The notes under the pieces: model-generated | What the model was told of the DNA's origin: nothing | The model's input: the letters and a program-made list of their open reading frames with translations, nothing else | Databases searched by the model: none | Shown here: positions 9,496 through 17,857 of the stretch, piece after piece | How positions within the stretch are numbered: the stretch's first letter is position 1 | Layout: each line of letters starts with the position of its first letter | Source: Candidatus Accumulibacter contiguus | Lineage (GTDB): Bacteria > Pseudomonadota > Gammaproteobacteria > Burkholderiales > Rhodocyclaceae | Length of the DNA: 64,000 bases | Direction: 5' to 3' | Assembly (NCBI RefSeq): GCF_012940005.1 | Contig: NZ_SPMX01000026.1 | Coordinates: forward strand, 1-64,000 | Position numbers and translations under genes: made by a program

Positions 9496-9774
9496 TCACC
9501 GCCAACGGTCATGCCGGACTGACCGACAGACAGCACGGTCATTGGCGACCACCCCAGGATGGATCAGGATGCCGCCGAGCAGCCCGGCGGGTCGTCGCAA
9601 TCGTCCGCCACCAGAATAGCCCTTGCTGTCGAGGATATCGACCGTCCCGTCGCTGAAGTGCAGGTCGATGTCGAGGACAAGGGCTTTCCTGATCTTTCCC
9701 TCGTTCCTGAGTTTTTCCAAGGCGATGGCCATGTTGTTGAAGTAGCAGAAGCCCCACGAGTCGTGAACGAGGAA
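9496..9774 (-). pseudogene. Histone-deacetylase-like (acetoin utilisation family) fragment
   Basis: Directly after the stop of the next gene upstream, in the same frame, the translation reads FLVHDSWGFCYFNNMAIALE and then KALVLDIDLHFSDGTVDIL. These are the metal-binding core motifs of class II histone-deacetylase-like amidohydrolases (D-x-H plus the GFCxFNN block). There is no start codon, and sequence after DSKGYSGGG is unrelated. Only about 65 of some 300 residues survive. The fragment appears to have been joined to the preceding gene by a deletion. Confidence 0.6.
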
Positions 9775-10332
9775 CTACAGGCCAAGCCGTCCCTGCGCCC
9801 TGAACGCCTTGTCGAGCAACTCGGAACCCCATGCCTGCAGGTGGTCGACAGCGCCTGACGCATAGCCGGCCGGTTGTACTCCGGTGGCGTCCCGCCAGAT
9901 TCCTGCTACCTCGGACGGCGTGAGCAGACGGGCCAAGCCATCCGCGAACTGCAGCGTCGCCTGGAATTCATCCGGCCAGTGATTGCCCGAAGCATAACGA
10001 TACCCAACGTAGGAAATTTCGTGCAATGCGTCGCGCGCTTCGAGCGCCGACCACAATTCGTCAGCGGCGCAAGCAAAGGCACTGCCATCCGGCAGCGGTA
10101 GCAGCTTGGCCGAACGCTCCTGCCGATTCGCGATGCGCAAAGAGAAGCCAAGCATGTGGAGCCCTTTCTCCCGCAACGCGGGAAGAACTCTGTTCTCAAT
10201 CAGCCAGGAATCGACGTGGCAGGTTCCCGCCATGATCAGCCGAAGGAATTCGCCATCACCAGCGCTCGCCGATCGGGCCTGAGACAGGAGTGAGCCGGCG
10301 CTTTGTGGCCAGTCGAGGGTCAATATGTTCAT
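9775..10332 (-). CDS. Hypothetical protein, 185 residues
   Basis: I do not recognise this protein. Start at ATG 10332 (MNILTLDWPQSAGSLLSQAR) with an SD-like ggagaaa; the longer open frame upstream has no protein-like composition. It is soluble, has no signal peptide, and contains a run of charged helical sequence around LPALREKGLHMLGFSLRIA and a C-terminal QAWGSELLDKAFRAQGRLG. The stop at 9775 is immediately followed in frame by a histone-deacetylase-like fragment, so the C-terminus may itself be a deletion joint. No operon partner is visible. Confidence 0.45.
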   Translation of the reverse strand: MNILTLDWPQSAGSLLSQARSASAGDGEFLRLIMAGTCHVDSWLIENRVLPALREKGLHMLGFSLRIANRQERSAKLLPLPDGSAFACAADELWSALEARDALHEISYVGYRYASGNHWPDEFQATLQFADGLARLLTPSEVAGIWRDATGVQPAGYASGAVDHLQAWGSELLDKAFRAQGRLGL

Positions 10333-10877
10333 GGATTTCTCCGTCAGGTCAGCCGCCGATAGGGGACGACGGAAGGTTTCCGAGTAGCGCGATTGTAGGG
10401 CCGAATCCGATTGCCAGGTAGCCTCGCGACTGCCGATAGCTGCGTGAGTTGCCCGCATGGTCACTGTTTGCCGAGAAGAGTTACAACCAGCATTGAGTCC
10501 GTCCTGGCGTGCACTTGCAGGCGTCGACCGCGAACAGGGGATGGACGAGTCAAACGCTGGTTCGGGAATCCGGTCGTGCCAGGGGCCCGGTTCGAAGTCG
10601 GGTGCACAGCGCCGAAGGGGCGACTGCCAGGTATTGGGAGTATCCTGTTGCAAGGTAGACCTGAGCACGCGGGTGGAGCTTCATCGACCCGTCTCGGCGC
10701 GCTGATGTTGCTGTTGGTGGGCGTCGGGGCATCGGCAGCAACGCTCACGCTGTCAAGCAATCGTACTGGTCGGCTTGGCGACCGCGGCGACGCGGCAAGT
10801 ACCGCCGCGCTGATACTCCCGTCGCTCAGGCCTTCAGCGCGGAATCAAATCATGAACGTGATCGGGAGGAAATAGGC
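10333..10877 (+). other. Gene-free stretch before the CoA-transferase remnant
   Basis: Open frames here lack a ribosome binding site and family motifs, and I see no repeat or RNA. Only the right end has a clear signal: gggaggaaatag ending five bases before the ATG at 10878, the SD of the CoA-transferase remnant. Confidence 0.4.
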
Positions 10878-11391
10878 ATGCGCAGCAAGATCGTTACCGC
10901 CGACGAAGCGATCGCCCTGATCCGCGACGGCGATACCCTGGCCAGTACCGGCTTCGTCCAGACCGGCTTCACCGAGGCCTTGCTGTCGGCACTCGAGCAC
11001 TGCTTCCTCACCACCGGCAGCCCAAGGAACCTGGCCTTGTTCGCCGCCGCCGGCCAGGGCGACGGCAAGACCCTGGGGCTCAATCACCTGGGCCACGAGG
11101 GGCTGTTGCGCCGGGTGGTGGCCGGCCACTGGGGCCGCATGCCGACGGTGGCGAAACTGGCACTCGACAACCGCATCCAGGCGTACAACCTGCCCCAGGG
11201 AATCATCTGCCAGCTGTTCCGGAATCTGGCACAGCAACGGCATCGTCATAGCCCAGGTCGAACGGATCGCCGAGCACAGCGGGCTGCCGCCACGCCAGGT
11301 CAAGATTCCGGGCATTCTGGTCGATTGCGTGGTCGTGGCTGAACCGGCCCAGCACATGCAGACCCTGGCCACCCAGTACAACGCCGCCTAA
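10878..11391 (+). pseudogene. Propionate/acyl CoA-transferase, internally deleted
   Basis: After a strong SD the frame encodes the N-terminus of a class I CoA-transferase: MRSKIVTADEAIALIRDGDT, STGFVQTGFTEALLSALE, GHWGRMPTVAKLALDN and AYNLPQGIICQLFR. At about 11220 the sequence jumps, and from 11236 another frame reads NGIVIAQVERIAEHSGLPPR, QVKIPGILVDCVVVAEP and MQTLATQYNAA. That is normally about 110 residues further on in the same enzyme, and a stop follows at once. Internal deletion, frame change and loss of the C-terminal half (with the catalytic Glu) make it non-functional. Intact enzymes activate propionate or acetate to CoA esters. Confidence 0.75.
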
Positions 11392-11400
11392 GCCGGACTG

Positions 11401-12594
11401 ATGTTCAAGGCCCTGGGTGCACTACCGCGCACGGTCTGGCTGATCGGCTTGATCAGCCTGGTCAACGACGGTGCGAGCGAAATGCTCTATCCACTGGTAC
11501 CGCTCTACCTGTCATCGGTACTGATGGCCGGACCGCGCGCCATGGGAATCATCGAGGGTGTCGCCGAAGCGACGGCCAGCCTGCTCAAGCTCTTTTCCGG
11601 CGTGATCGTCGATCGCACCCGCCGCGCCAAGCCATGGATCGTTTTCGGCTACGGCTTGGCAGGCCTCGGACGGCCGCTGATCGCCTTCGTCAGCAGTTGG
11701 CCGTGGCTGCTGGCGATCCGCTTTGCAGATCGTGTTGGCAAGGGTCTGCGCAGTTCGCCGCGCGATGCACTGCTCGCTGCCAGCGTCGACGACGGACACC
11801 GTGGCCTGGCCTTCGGAGTACACCGGGCGATGGACAACGCGGGGGCGGTGGTCGGTCCACTGGTGGCAGCGCTGCTGCTGGCGTCGGAGGTAGCGCTTAG
11901 GGACATCTTTTTGTGGTCGGTGATTCCGGCGGTCGGGTGTCTTGCCCTGACCTTGATGATTCACGAACCGCCGACCCGGGAGCCGCTCGATCACAGCTCC
12001 TTCGATTGGCGTCTCGCTGGAATGCCGCCAGTCTTCAAGCGCTATCTGGTCGTTGTCGCCCTGTTCACCCTGGGCAACTCATCCAACATGTTCCTGCTGC
12101 TGCGCGCGCGGCAACTCGGCGTTCCCGAGGCACAGATCCCGCTGCTCTGGGCGGCCGTCTCGGCAGTGGCGATGATCTTCTCGACGCCGCTGTCCGCCCT
12201 CTCCGATCGAGTGGGCCGCGTGCGCCTGCTGGCGGGCGGCTACGTGGCCTACGGCTTCTTCTACGTTGGCCTGGGCCTGATCGCCGACGACGGTGTGCTG
12301 CTGTTCGCGCTCTTTGCGTTCTACGGCCTGTTCATGGCGGCGACCGAGGGTGTGGAAAAGGCGCTGGTGGCAGACATTGCCCCCGCTGCGCGCCGGGGGT
12401 CGGCTTTCGGGTGGTTCAATCTGACGGCAGGCGCCTTCCTGCTGCCTGCCTCGATGATGTTTGGCTGGCTCTACGAAACGGCTTCCCCGTTGGCCGCGTT
12501 CTTGCTGTCCGGCGCCTGCGCATTCCTGGCGGCGGGCTTGCTGCTGTGCTGGCTTCGACGCGAGCGACCTGCAGCGGGCAAGGCGCCGGGATGA
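11401..12594 (+). CDS. Major facilitator superfamily transporter
   Basis: 397 residues with about 12 hydrophobic segments. The cytoplasmic loop after the second helix pair is DRTRRAKPWIVFGYGLAG, a later block is RFADRVGKGLRSSPRDAL and the half-repeat loop is SDRVGRVRLLAGG, all classic MFS loop motifs. The layout resembles drug/metabolite efflux members with GxSSPRDAL motifs. The substrate cannot be inferred. The start is ten bases after the stop of the CoA-transferase remnant and has no clear SD, so the 5' context is a rearrangement joint. The coding region itself looks intact. Confidence 0.8.
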   Translation: MFKALGALPRTVWLIGLISLVNDGASEMLYPLVPLYLSSVLMAGPRAMGIIEGVAEATASLLKLFSGVIVDRTRRAKPWIVFGYGLAGLGRPLIAFVSSWPWLLAIRFADRVGKGLRSSPRDALLAASVDDGHRGLAFGVHRAMDNAGAVVGPLVAALLLASEVALRDIFLWSVIPAVGCLALTLMIHEPPTREPLDHSSFDWRLAGMPPVFKRYLVVVALFTLGNSSNMFLLLRARQLGVPEAQIPLLWAAVSAVAMIFSTPLSALSDRVGRVRLLAGGYVAYGFFYVGLGLIADDGVLLFALFAFYGLFMAATEGVEKALVADIAPAARRGSAFGWFNLTAGAFLLPASMMFGWLYETASPLAAFLLSGACAFLAAGLLLCWLRRERPAAGKAPG

Positions 12595-12729
12595 CGCCGA
12601 CCGAGCCTGCTCCTGGCGCCTTGCCGCGCCCGGCGAGTCAGGCGCGCGAGTGCATGGGGCGGGGTCTGGCAGGTCTGGGGCGGGAATGGCAGCCCACGGG
12701 AATATTCTGACATCCCGTGCAAACGAGGA

Positions 12730-12757
12730 TTGACATCGCCTCATCGAAGGGTATTAT
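12730..12757 (+). promoter_or_regulatory. Sigma70-like promoter of the toxin-antitoxin operon
   Basis: A consensus -35 TTGACA at 12730-12735 and a -10-like TATTAT at 12752-12757, 16 bases apart, lie 27 bases before the antitoxin start. The -10 overlaps a perfect inverted repeat, as expected for autoregulation. Confidence 0.7.
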
Positions 12758-12774
12758 GACCACTTGGTCATAAT
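12753..12774. promoter_or_regulatory. Operator-like inverted repeat
   Basis: ATTATGACCA and TGGTCATAAT form perfect 10-base arms around a CT spacer. It overlaps the -10 box and ends ten bases before the antitoxin ATG. The likely ligand is the Phd antitoxin, alone or with its toxin; this is inferred from position. Confidence 0.7.
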
Positions 12775-12783
12775 TTAAGGTTG

Positions 12784-13017
12784 ATGATGCGTACTGTCCA
12801 AGTCGCCGAAGCCAAAGCAAAATTCTCCGCGCTCCTTGCCGCCGTCGAAGCCGGGGAGGAAATCTCCATCACTCGCCATGGCAAAATCGTGGCGCGCATC
12901 GTGCCAGACACCCCGCGTATGGCCGCGGATGTCTTCCGATCCTGCTGGGAAGATACGGATGTCGACTTGGAAGCCCCGGCAGACATGCTCCCGGAGCCGA
13001 CTCCGGATTGGGATTGA
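12784..13017 (+). CDS. Phd/YefM-type antitoxin
   Basis: 77 residues from ATG 12784, or 76 from ATG 12787. The N-terminal MRTVQVAEAKAKFSALLAAV and ISITRHGKIVARIVP are the Phd/YefM DNA-binding and dimerisation fold. The acidic C-terminal tail (WEDTDVDLEAPADML) would wrap the toxin. The toxin gene starts one base after its stop, so the two are translated together. Regulation is visible: a promoter and a 22-base palindromic operator lie immediately upstream. In such modules the antitoxin represses the operon and neutralises the ribonuclease. Confidence 0.88.
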   Translation: MMRTVQVAEAKAKFSALLAAVEAGEEISITRHGKIVARIVPDTPRMAADVFRSCWEDTDVDLEAPADMLPEPTPDWD

Positions 13018-13018
13018 C

Positions 13019-13417
13019 ATGCGCTACCTGCTTGACACCAACATTTTTATCGCAGGCATGAAGGGCGTGGAACAGATACGCAACAAACTGGAAACAACGC
13101 CTCTGTCCGAACTCATACTCTCGCCCGTAGTGTTGGGTGAACTGGGGCACGGCGTGGAAAAAAGCCTGCATCGAGAGAAAAACGCCGCACGCCTCGCCCG
13201 CATGGTGGACGGACTCCAACTCGTCGCCTTGGACGCCGGAACCAGCCGTCATTACGGCATCATTCGGGAGACGCTGGAACGTCAGGGCATGCCCATTGGC
13301 GCCAATGATTATTGGATTGCAGCCCAGGCAGTGGCTTTACGTGCTGTGCTAGTCACGGACAACCTGCGCGAGTTCTCCAGAGTGCCGGGGCTTATGGTTG
13401 AGAATTGGTTGGCTTAA
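13019..13417 (+). CDS. VapC-type PIN-domain ribonuclease toxin
   Basis: 132 residues from ATG 13019. PIN-domain acidic residues are visible: MRYLLDTN (Asp6), VVLGELGHG (Glu41 region), IGANDYWIAAQA and LVTDNLREF. These coordinate Mg/Mn for single-strand RNA cleavage, usually of tRNA or rRNA in VapC proteins. The cognate antitoxin is directly upstream and is of the Phd rather than VapB class, a common mixture. The gene is intact, unlike its neighbours, consistent with selection on the module. Confidence 0.88.
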   Translation: MRYLLDTNIFIAGMKGVEQIRNKLETTPLSELILSPVVLGELGHGVEKSLHREKNAARLARMVDGLQLVALDAGTSRHYGIIRETLERQGMPIGANDYWIAAQAVALRAVLVTDNLREFSRVPGLMVENWLA

Positions 13418-13495
13418 ACGCGTAGCAATCCTGGTCTGCTCCTACGCCTCTGCACGAGATCCATGAGGAGGCATTCCCCCGCAGGAATTGTCTCT

Positions 13496-13624
13496 ACGCA
13501 TACCTCCCGATCCGGAGTCGCCGACCTGGCTTTCGAGAACAATGTCGAAGCCTTGATGCTGGTTCGCCGCTTTGATCGACGGGGAGAAGATGTTCAAGAA
13601 AATTCTGATCGCCAACCGTGGCGA
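13496..13624 (+). pseudogene. Acyl-CoA (propionyl-CoA) carboxylase remnants
   Basis: Two adjacent scraps. At 13496-13573 one frame reads HTSRSGVADLAFENNVEALM, a signature of biotin-dependent carboxyltransferase beta subunits. At 13590-13622, after an ggggagaag SD, another frame reads MFKKILIANRGE, the invariant start of the biotin carboxylase alpha subunit. Both break off within a few codons of the motif. They look like the collapsed remains of a carboxylase operon, and only about 37 codons in total survive. Confidence 0.55.
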
Positions 13625-13682
13625 GACGACCACCGAGCCGTTGCGCACATAGGTACGTCCGCGCGGCAGGCGGTTCTCGTAG

Positions 13683-14309
13683 TCACTGCGAGAGGAGGAA
13701 GAACGGCGGACCAAACTCACGCTGGAAGGCTTCGGCCAGCGACTGGCGCGCCTTCACCGGTGTTCCGCCATGCAGCACCAGGCCTGGTCGGCCAAAGATC
13801 TCCTGCAGGAATCCCGCCAGCGGGCCGGTCATCTCCTGGAACTGGGTGAACACCAGGACTTTCTCCTGGCGCGCCGCGATGGCTTCGGCCAATTCACGCA
13901 GGCGCGAGAACTTGCCGCTGTCGCCGGGTGCGTAGGCGCCGTCACCGAGCCATTGCGAGGGGTGGTTGCAGATCTGCTTGAAGCGCATCAGGAAGGCGAG
14001 CACCACGCCGCGTCGCTGGATGCCGTCGAGCGTTTCGATCTGCTGCGCCAGCGTCGCCACCGACTCCTGGTAGAGGGCGGCCTGCATCCGGGTCAGCGGG
14101 CAGTAGGCCTTGAGTTCGGTTTTGTCGGGCAGATCAGCGATGATCTGCCGGTCGCTCTTCAGACGCCGCAGAATGTAGGGCTGCACGAGCTTGCGCAGCG
14201 GCGCGTAACCGGCCTGCTGGTCCTCTGCGAGGCGGCGCGCGAATCGGCTGAACGCCTGCGCTGAGCCGAGCAGTCCCGGACAGATGATCAAGGAGACGCC
14301 GGGTCCCAC
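13683..14309 (-). pseudogene. SNF2-family helicase, internal fragment
   Basis: The translation contains SNF2/Swi2 helicase blocks: LRKLVQPYILRRLKSDRQII and DLPDKTELKAYCPLT, then FLMRFKQICNHPSQW, EKVLVFTQFQEMTGPLAGFL and GRPGLVLHGGTPVKARQ. These cover the end of helicase lobe 1 and the start of lobe 2. The ATP-binding N-terminus is missing (junction at about 14309 beside pstB), and so is the C-terminal motif VI region (junction at about 13683). It cannot be functional. Intact homologues are about 900-1,100 residues. Confidence 0.7.
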
Positions 14310-14315
14310 GATCGT

Positions 14316-15122
<807 letters not shown>

Positions 15123-15205
15123 CTTGCATCGTGTCCTTGGTAGGAAATACTGGAATCGGCGGGGAATCGGCGCGCGTGCGCTGCTTGCCCGCCGGCGCCG
15201 TCCGG

Positions 15206-16018
15206 CTAGCCGAATCTTCCCTCGACGTAGTCGCGCGTGCGCTGGTCTTTTACCTCGCCGGTGAACAGGTCTTCGGTGACGCCAACCTCGACACACTCGC
15301 CGTTGAGAAAGAAGGCTGTTCGATCGGCGAGGCGCCGCGCTTGCTGCACCAGATTGGTGACCAGGAGAATCGTCACTTCCTGTCGCAATTCCTTGAGAAC
15401 GTCCTCGATGCGCATCGTGGTGACCGGATCGACGGCGATCGAGAACTCGTCGAGCATCAACAGATCGGGTTCCTGCGACAGCGCTCTGGCGATCGTCAGA
15501 CGCTGTTGTTGACCACCCGACAGCAGGCTGCCGAGGGCCTGCAAGCGATCCTTGACTTCGTCCCAGAGGGCCGCGCGGGTCAGACAGCGCTGCACGATGA
15601 CGTCCAGGTCCGCCTTGTTGTTGATCCCGCGCAGCCGCGGCGACAGGGCTACGTTGTCGTATACCGTCATCGGCAGACCCACCGGCAGCGGAAAGACGAC
15701 GCCGATGCGGCTGCGCAGGGCATAGATGTTTTTCAATCGACTCGTATCGCGACCGTTGAAACGGATCTCGCCGTCCACCTTCATCCCCGAGGTGAATACA
15801 TCCATCCGGTTGATCGCCTTGAGCAGTGAGGTCTTGCCGGCGTTGGCCGGACCGATGATGCCGAAGATCTCGTGCTCTCGGACGGCCAGATTGACTCCTC
15901 GCAGCGCCACAGCGTTGCCATAGCGGATGGTCAGGTTCCTGATCTCGAGCTTGTGCGGGAAGTTGTCGGCCGGTGCCGCGCTGTCGCTGGCCACCGCCGC
16001 TGCGCTGGAACTCACCAT
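15206..16018 (-). CDS. pstB: Phosphate ABC transporter ATPase, lacking Q-loop and H-loop residues
   Basis: 270 residues from ATG 16018, overlapping the pstA stop. Walker A is GPANAGKTS (56-64), Walker B LLMLDEF (Asp190, Glu191) and the signature LSGGQQQ (166-172) is canonical. The Q-loop reads VVFPLPVG with Pro110 in place of Gln, and the switch region reads VTNLVQQ with Asn222 in place of His. Both residues are normally needed for ATP hydrolysis and for coupling to the permease. The DNA supports both changes directly. The neighbouring PstB paralogue has exactly the complementary defect. It would sit under PstC/PstA at the inner membrane. Confidence 0.88.
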   Translation of the reverse strand: MVSSSAAAVASDSAAPADNFPHKLEIRNLTIRYGNAVALRGVNLAVREHEIFGIIGPANAGKTSLLKAINRMDVFTSGMKVDGEIRFNGRDTSRLKNIYALRSRIGVVFPLPVGLPMTVYDNVALSPRLRGINNKADLDVIVQRCLTRAALWDEVKDRLQALGSLLSGGQQQRLTIARALSQEPDLLMLDEFSIAVDPVTTMRIEDVLKELRQEVTILLVTNLVQQARRLADRTAFFLNGECVEVGVTEDLFTGEVKDQRTRDYVEGRFG

Positions 16019-16902
16019 TTCTTTTTCCCCCTGAGCCACATGCGGAAAGCGATCGAGACGCTGTTCATGGTCAGGACCAGGGCGATCAGCACCAACGCGA
16101 TGCCGAAGGGGACCTGTTCGGCGATCTCCGGCACCTGCGTCGCCGCGACGAACAGATGCAGGGACAGGGCCATCGTCTGATCGAAAACGCTTTGCGGCAG
16201 GAACGGCGTAAAGAAGACGGCGCCGGTGAACATGATCGGTGCCGTTTCGCCGGCCGTTCGCGAGACCTCGAGAATGACCCCGGTAAGGATGCCGGTGATC
16301 GAGTTCGGCAGGACCACGCGGCGGATCGTTTGCCAACGTGTCGCCCCCATGTTCCAGCAGGCCTCGCGGAAGGCCTGCGGCACCGCCTGCAGCGACTCGC
16401 GCGTGGCGACGATGACCACCGGCATGGTCATCACCGCGAGCGTCAGACTGGCAGCCAGGATACTGGTGCCGAACTTGAAGAAGAGGACGAAGGCGCCGAG
16501 CCCGAACAGGGCATGGACGATCGACGGAACGCCGGCGAGATTGATGATCGCCAGGTTGATTGTCCGGGTGAACCAGTTGTCACCGGCGTACTCGCTGAGG
16601 TAGATCGCCGCGAAGATGCCGATCGGCACGGACAGGAGCAGCGCGACCGTCACCAGCCAGATGGTCCCGAGCAGCGCCGGAAACAGGCCGCCGGTACGCA
16701 TGCCATCGGTCGGCGCAGTCAGCAGGAACTCCCAGGAGATCGCTGCGCCGCCCTTCACCACCAGGGTGCCGAGGATGAGCAGCACGGGCGTGATGAGGAG
16801 CAGGGTCATCAGCCCGAAGAGCAGCCGATAGCGTCTCTGCACGCGCTCGTTGTGCTGGTTCAGATCGCTGGCCTGAAACATCGTTGGATTGGCGGTGGCC
16901 AT
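16012..16902 (-). CDS. pstA: Phosphate ABC transporter permease PstA
   Basis: 296 residues, six predicted membrane helices. Characteristic blocks are LLSVPIGIFAAIYLSEYA, INLAGVPSIVHALFGLGAFV and the ATPase-contact EAA loop FREACWNMGATRWQTIRRVV, followed by SRTAGETAPIMFTGA. It forms the inner-membrane channel with PstC. The start lies four bases after the pstC stop and its end overlaps the first pstB by seven bases, so translation is coupled. No unusual residue was noticed. Confidence 0.94.
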   Translation of the reverse strand: MATANPTMFQASDLNQHNERVQRRYRLLFGLMTLLLITPVLLILGTLVVKGGAAISWEFLLTAPTDGMRTGGLFPALLGTIWLVTVALLLSVPIGIFAAIYLSEYAGDNWFTRTINLAIINLAGVPSIVHALFGLGAFVLFFKFGTSILAASLTLAVMTMPVVIVATRESLQAVPQAFREACWNMGATRWQTIRRVVLPNSITGILTGVILEVSRTAGETAPIMFTGAVFFTPFLPQSVFDQTMALSLHLFVAATQVPEIAEQVPFGIALVLIALVLTMNSVSIAFRMWLRGKKKW

Positions 16903-16905
16903 GGC

Positions 16906-17856
16906 TTACCCCTTGCGTATGCCGCGCACGATCAGATCGGCGCTCAGATTGATGATGAAGGTGACGAGAAAGAGGAAGATGCCGATGGTGAACAGCACCT
17001 GGTAGTGCTCGCCGCCGACGACCGCCTCACCGAGTTCGGCGGCGATCGTCGCGGTGAGCGCACGCACCGAGTCGAAGATGCTGTCCGGAATGTTCACTGC
17101 ATGGCCCGTGGCCATCAGCACCGCCATCGTTTCCCCGAAGCCACGCCCGACCCCGAGCAGCACGCCGCCGAGCAGGCCGTTCTTCGCCGCCGGCAGCACC
17201 ACCTTGTAGATCACCTGCCAGCGAGTCGCGCCCATCGCTTCGGCGGCCTCGCGATAGCGGTCGGGAACGGCCTTCAGGGCATCCTCGGCGATCGACGTCA
17301 TGATCGGCGCCGCCATCAGGCCGAGGATGATGCCGGCGTTGAGCACGCAGAGGCCGACCGGAATGTCGAACCACTTGATAAGCAGCGGATTCATGATCAC
17401 CAGACCGATGAAGCCCCAGACCACCGACGGGATCGCTGCCAGCAGTTCGACCAGCACCTTGAGCACCTCGCGCGTCTTGCCGCTGGCAAACTCGGCGATG
17501 AAAATGGCGGCGCCGAGCGAGAACGGCACCGCGACCAGCATCGCCAGGCCGGTGACGCTGGCCGTGCCGGCCATCAGCGCGAGGATGCCGTACTCCGGAT
17601 CCTCGGCGTCGCTGGGCGACCAGTAGGGGGTGAGGAAGAACTCGCGGAAGTCCATCTTCTCGAAAACGAAGCCGATTCCTTCCTTGGTGACGAAGAAGAA
17701 GATGCCGAGCACGAAGAGGATGGCCGAGATGCCGCAGACGAAGACGATGCCGGCAAGCAGCTTGTCGACGTACCAGTCGGGGTCACGGCGGTCGAAATCC
17801 TCGGCCATGCGGGCGTCGGTGGCGCGGTTGCGCAGCGCCTGCGTCGTGGTGCCCAT
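16906..17856 (-). CDS. pstC: Phosphate ABC transporter permease PstC
   Basis: 316 residues from ATG 17856, one base after the phoU stop. The membrane segment near FVCGISAILFVLGIFFFVTK and blocks AVPFSLGAAIFIAEFASG, LAAIPSVVWGFIGLVIMNP, REAAEAMGATRWQVIYKVV (EAA loop) and GFGETMAVLMATGHA identify PstC. A longer open frame begins at 17877, but the ATG at 17856 fits the operon spacing. It pairs with PstA to form the phosphate pathway. Appears complete and normal. Confidence 0.94.
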   Translation of the reverse strand: MGTTTQALRNRATDARMAEDFDRRDPDWYVDKLLAGIVFVCGISAILFVLGIFFFVTKEGIGFVFEKMDFREFFLTPYWSPSDAEDPEYGILALMAGTASVTGLAMLVAVPFSLGAAIFIAEFASGKTREVLKVLVELLAAIPSVVWGFIGLVIMNPLLIKWFDIPVGLCVLNAGIILGLMAAPIMTSIAEDALKAVPDRYREAAEAMGATRWQVIYKVVLPAAKNGLLGGVLLGVGRGFGETMAVLMATGHAVNIPDSIFDSVRALTATIAAELGEAVVGGEHYQVLFTIGIFLFLVTFIINLSADLIVRGIRKG

Positions 17857-17857
17857 C

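Noticed and set aside
10411-10875. Possible small gene before the CoA-transferase remnant
   Set aside because: No SD at its start, no motif, and the real SD-ATG follows at 10878.
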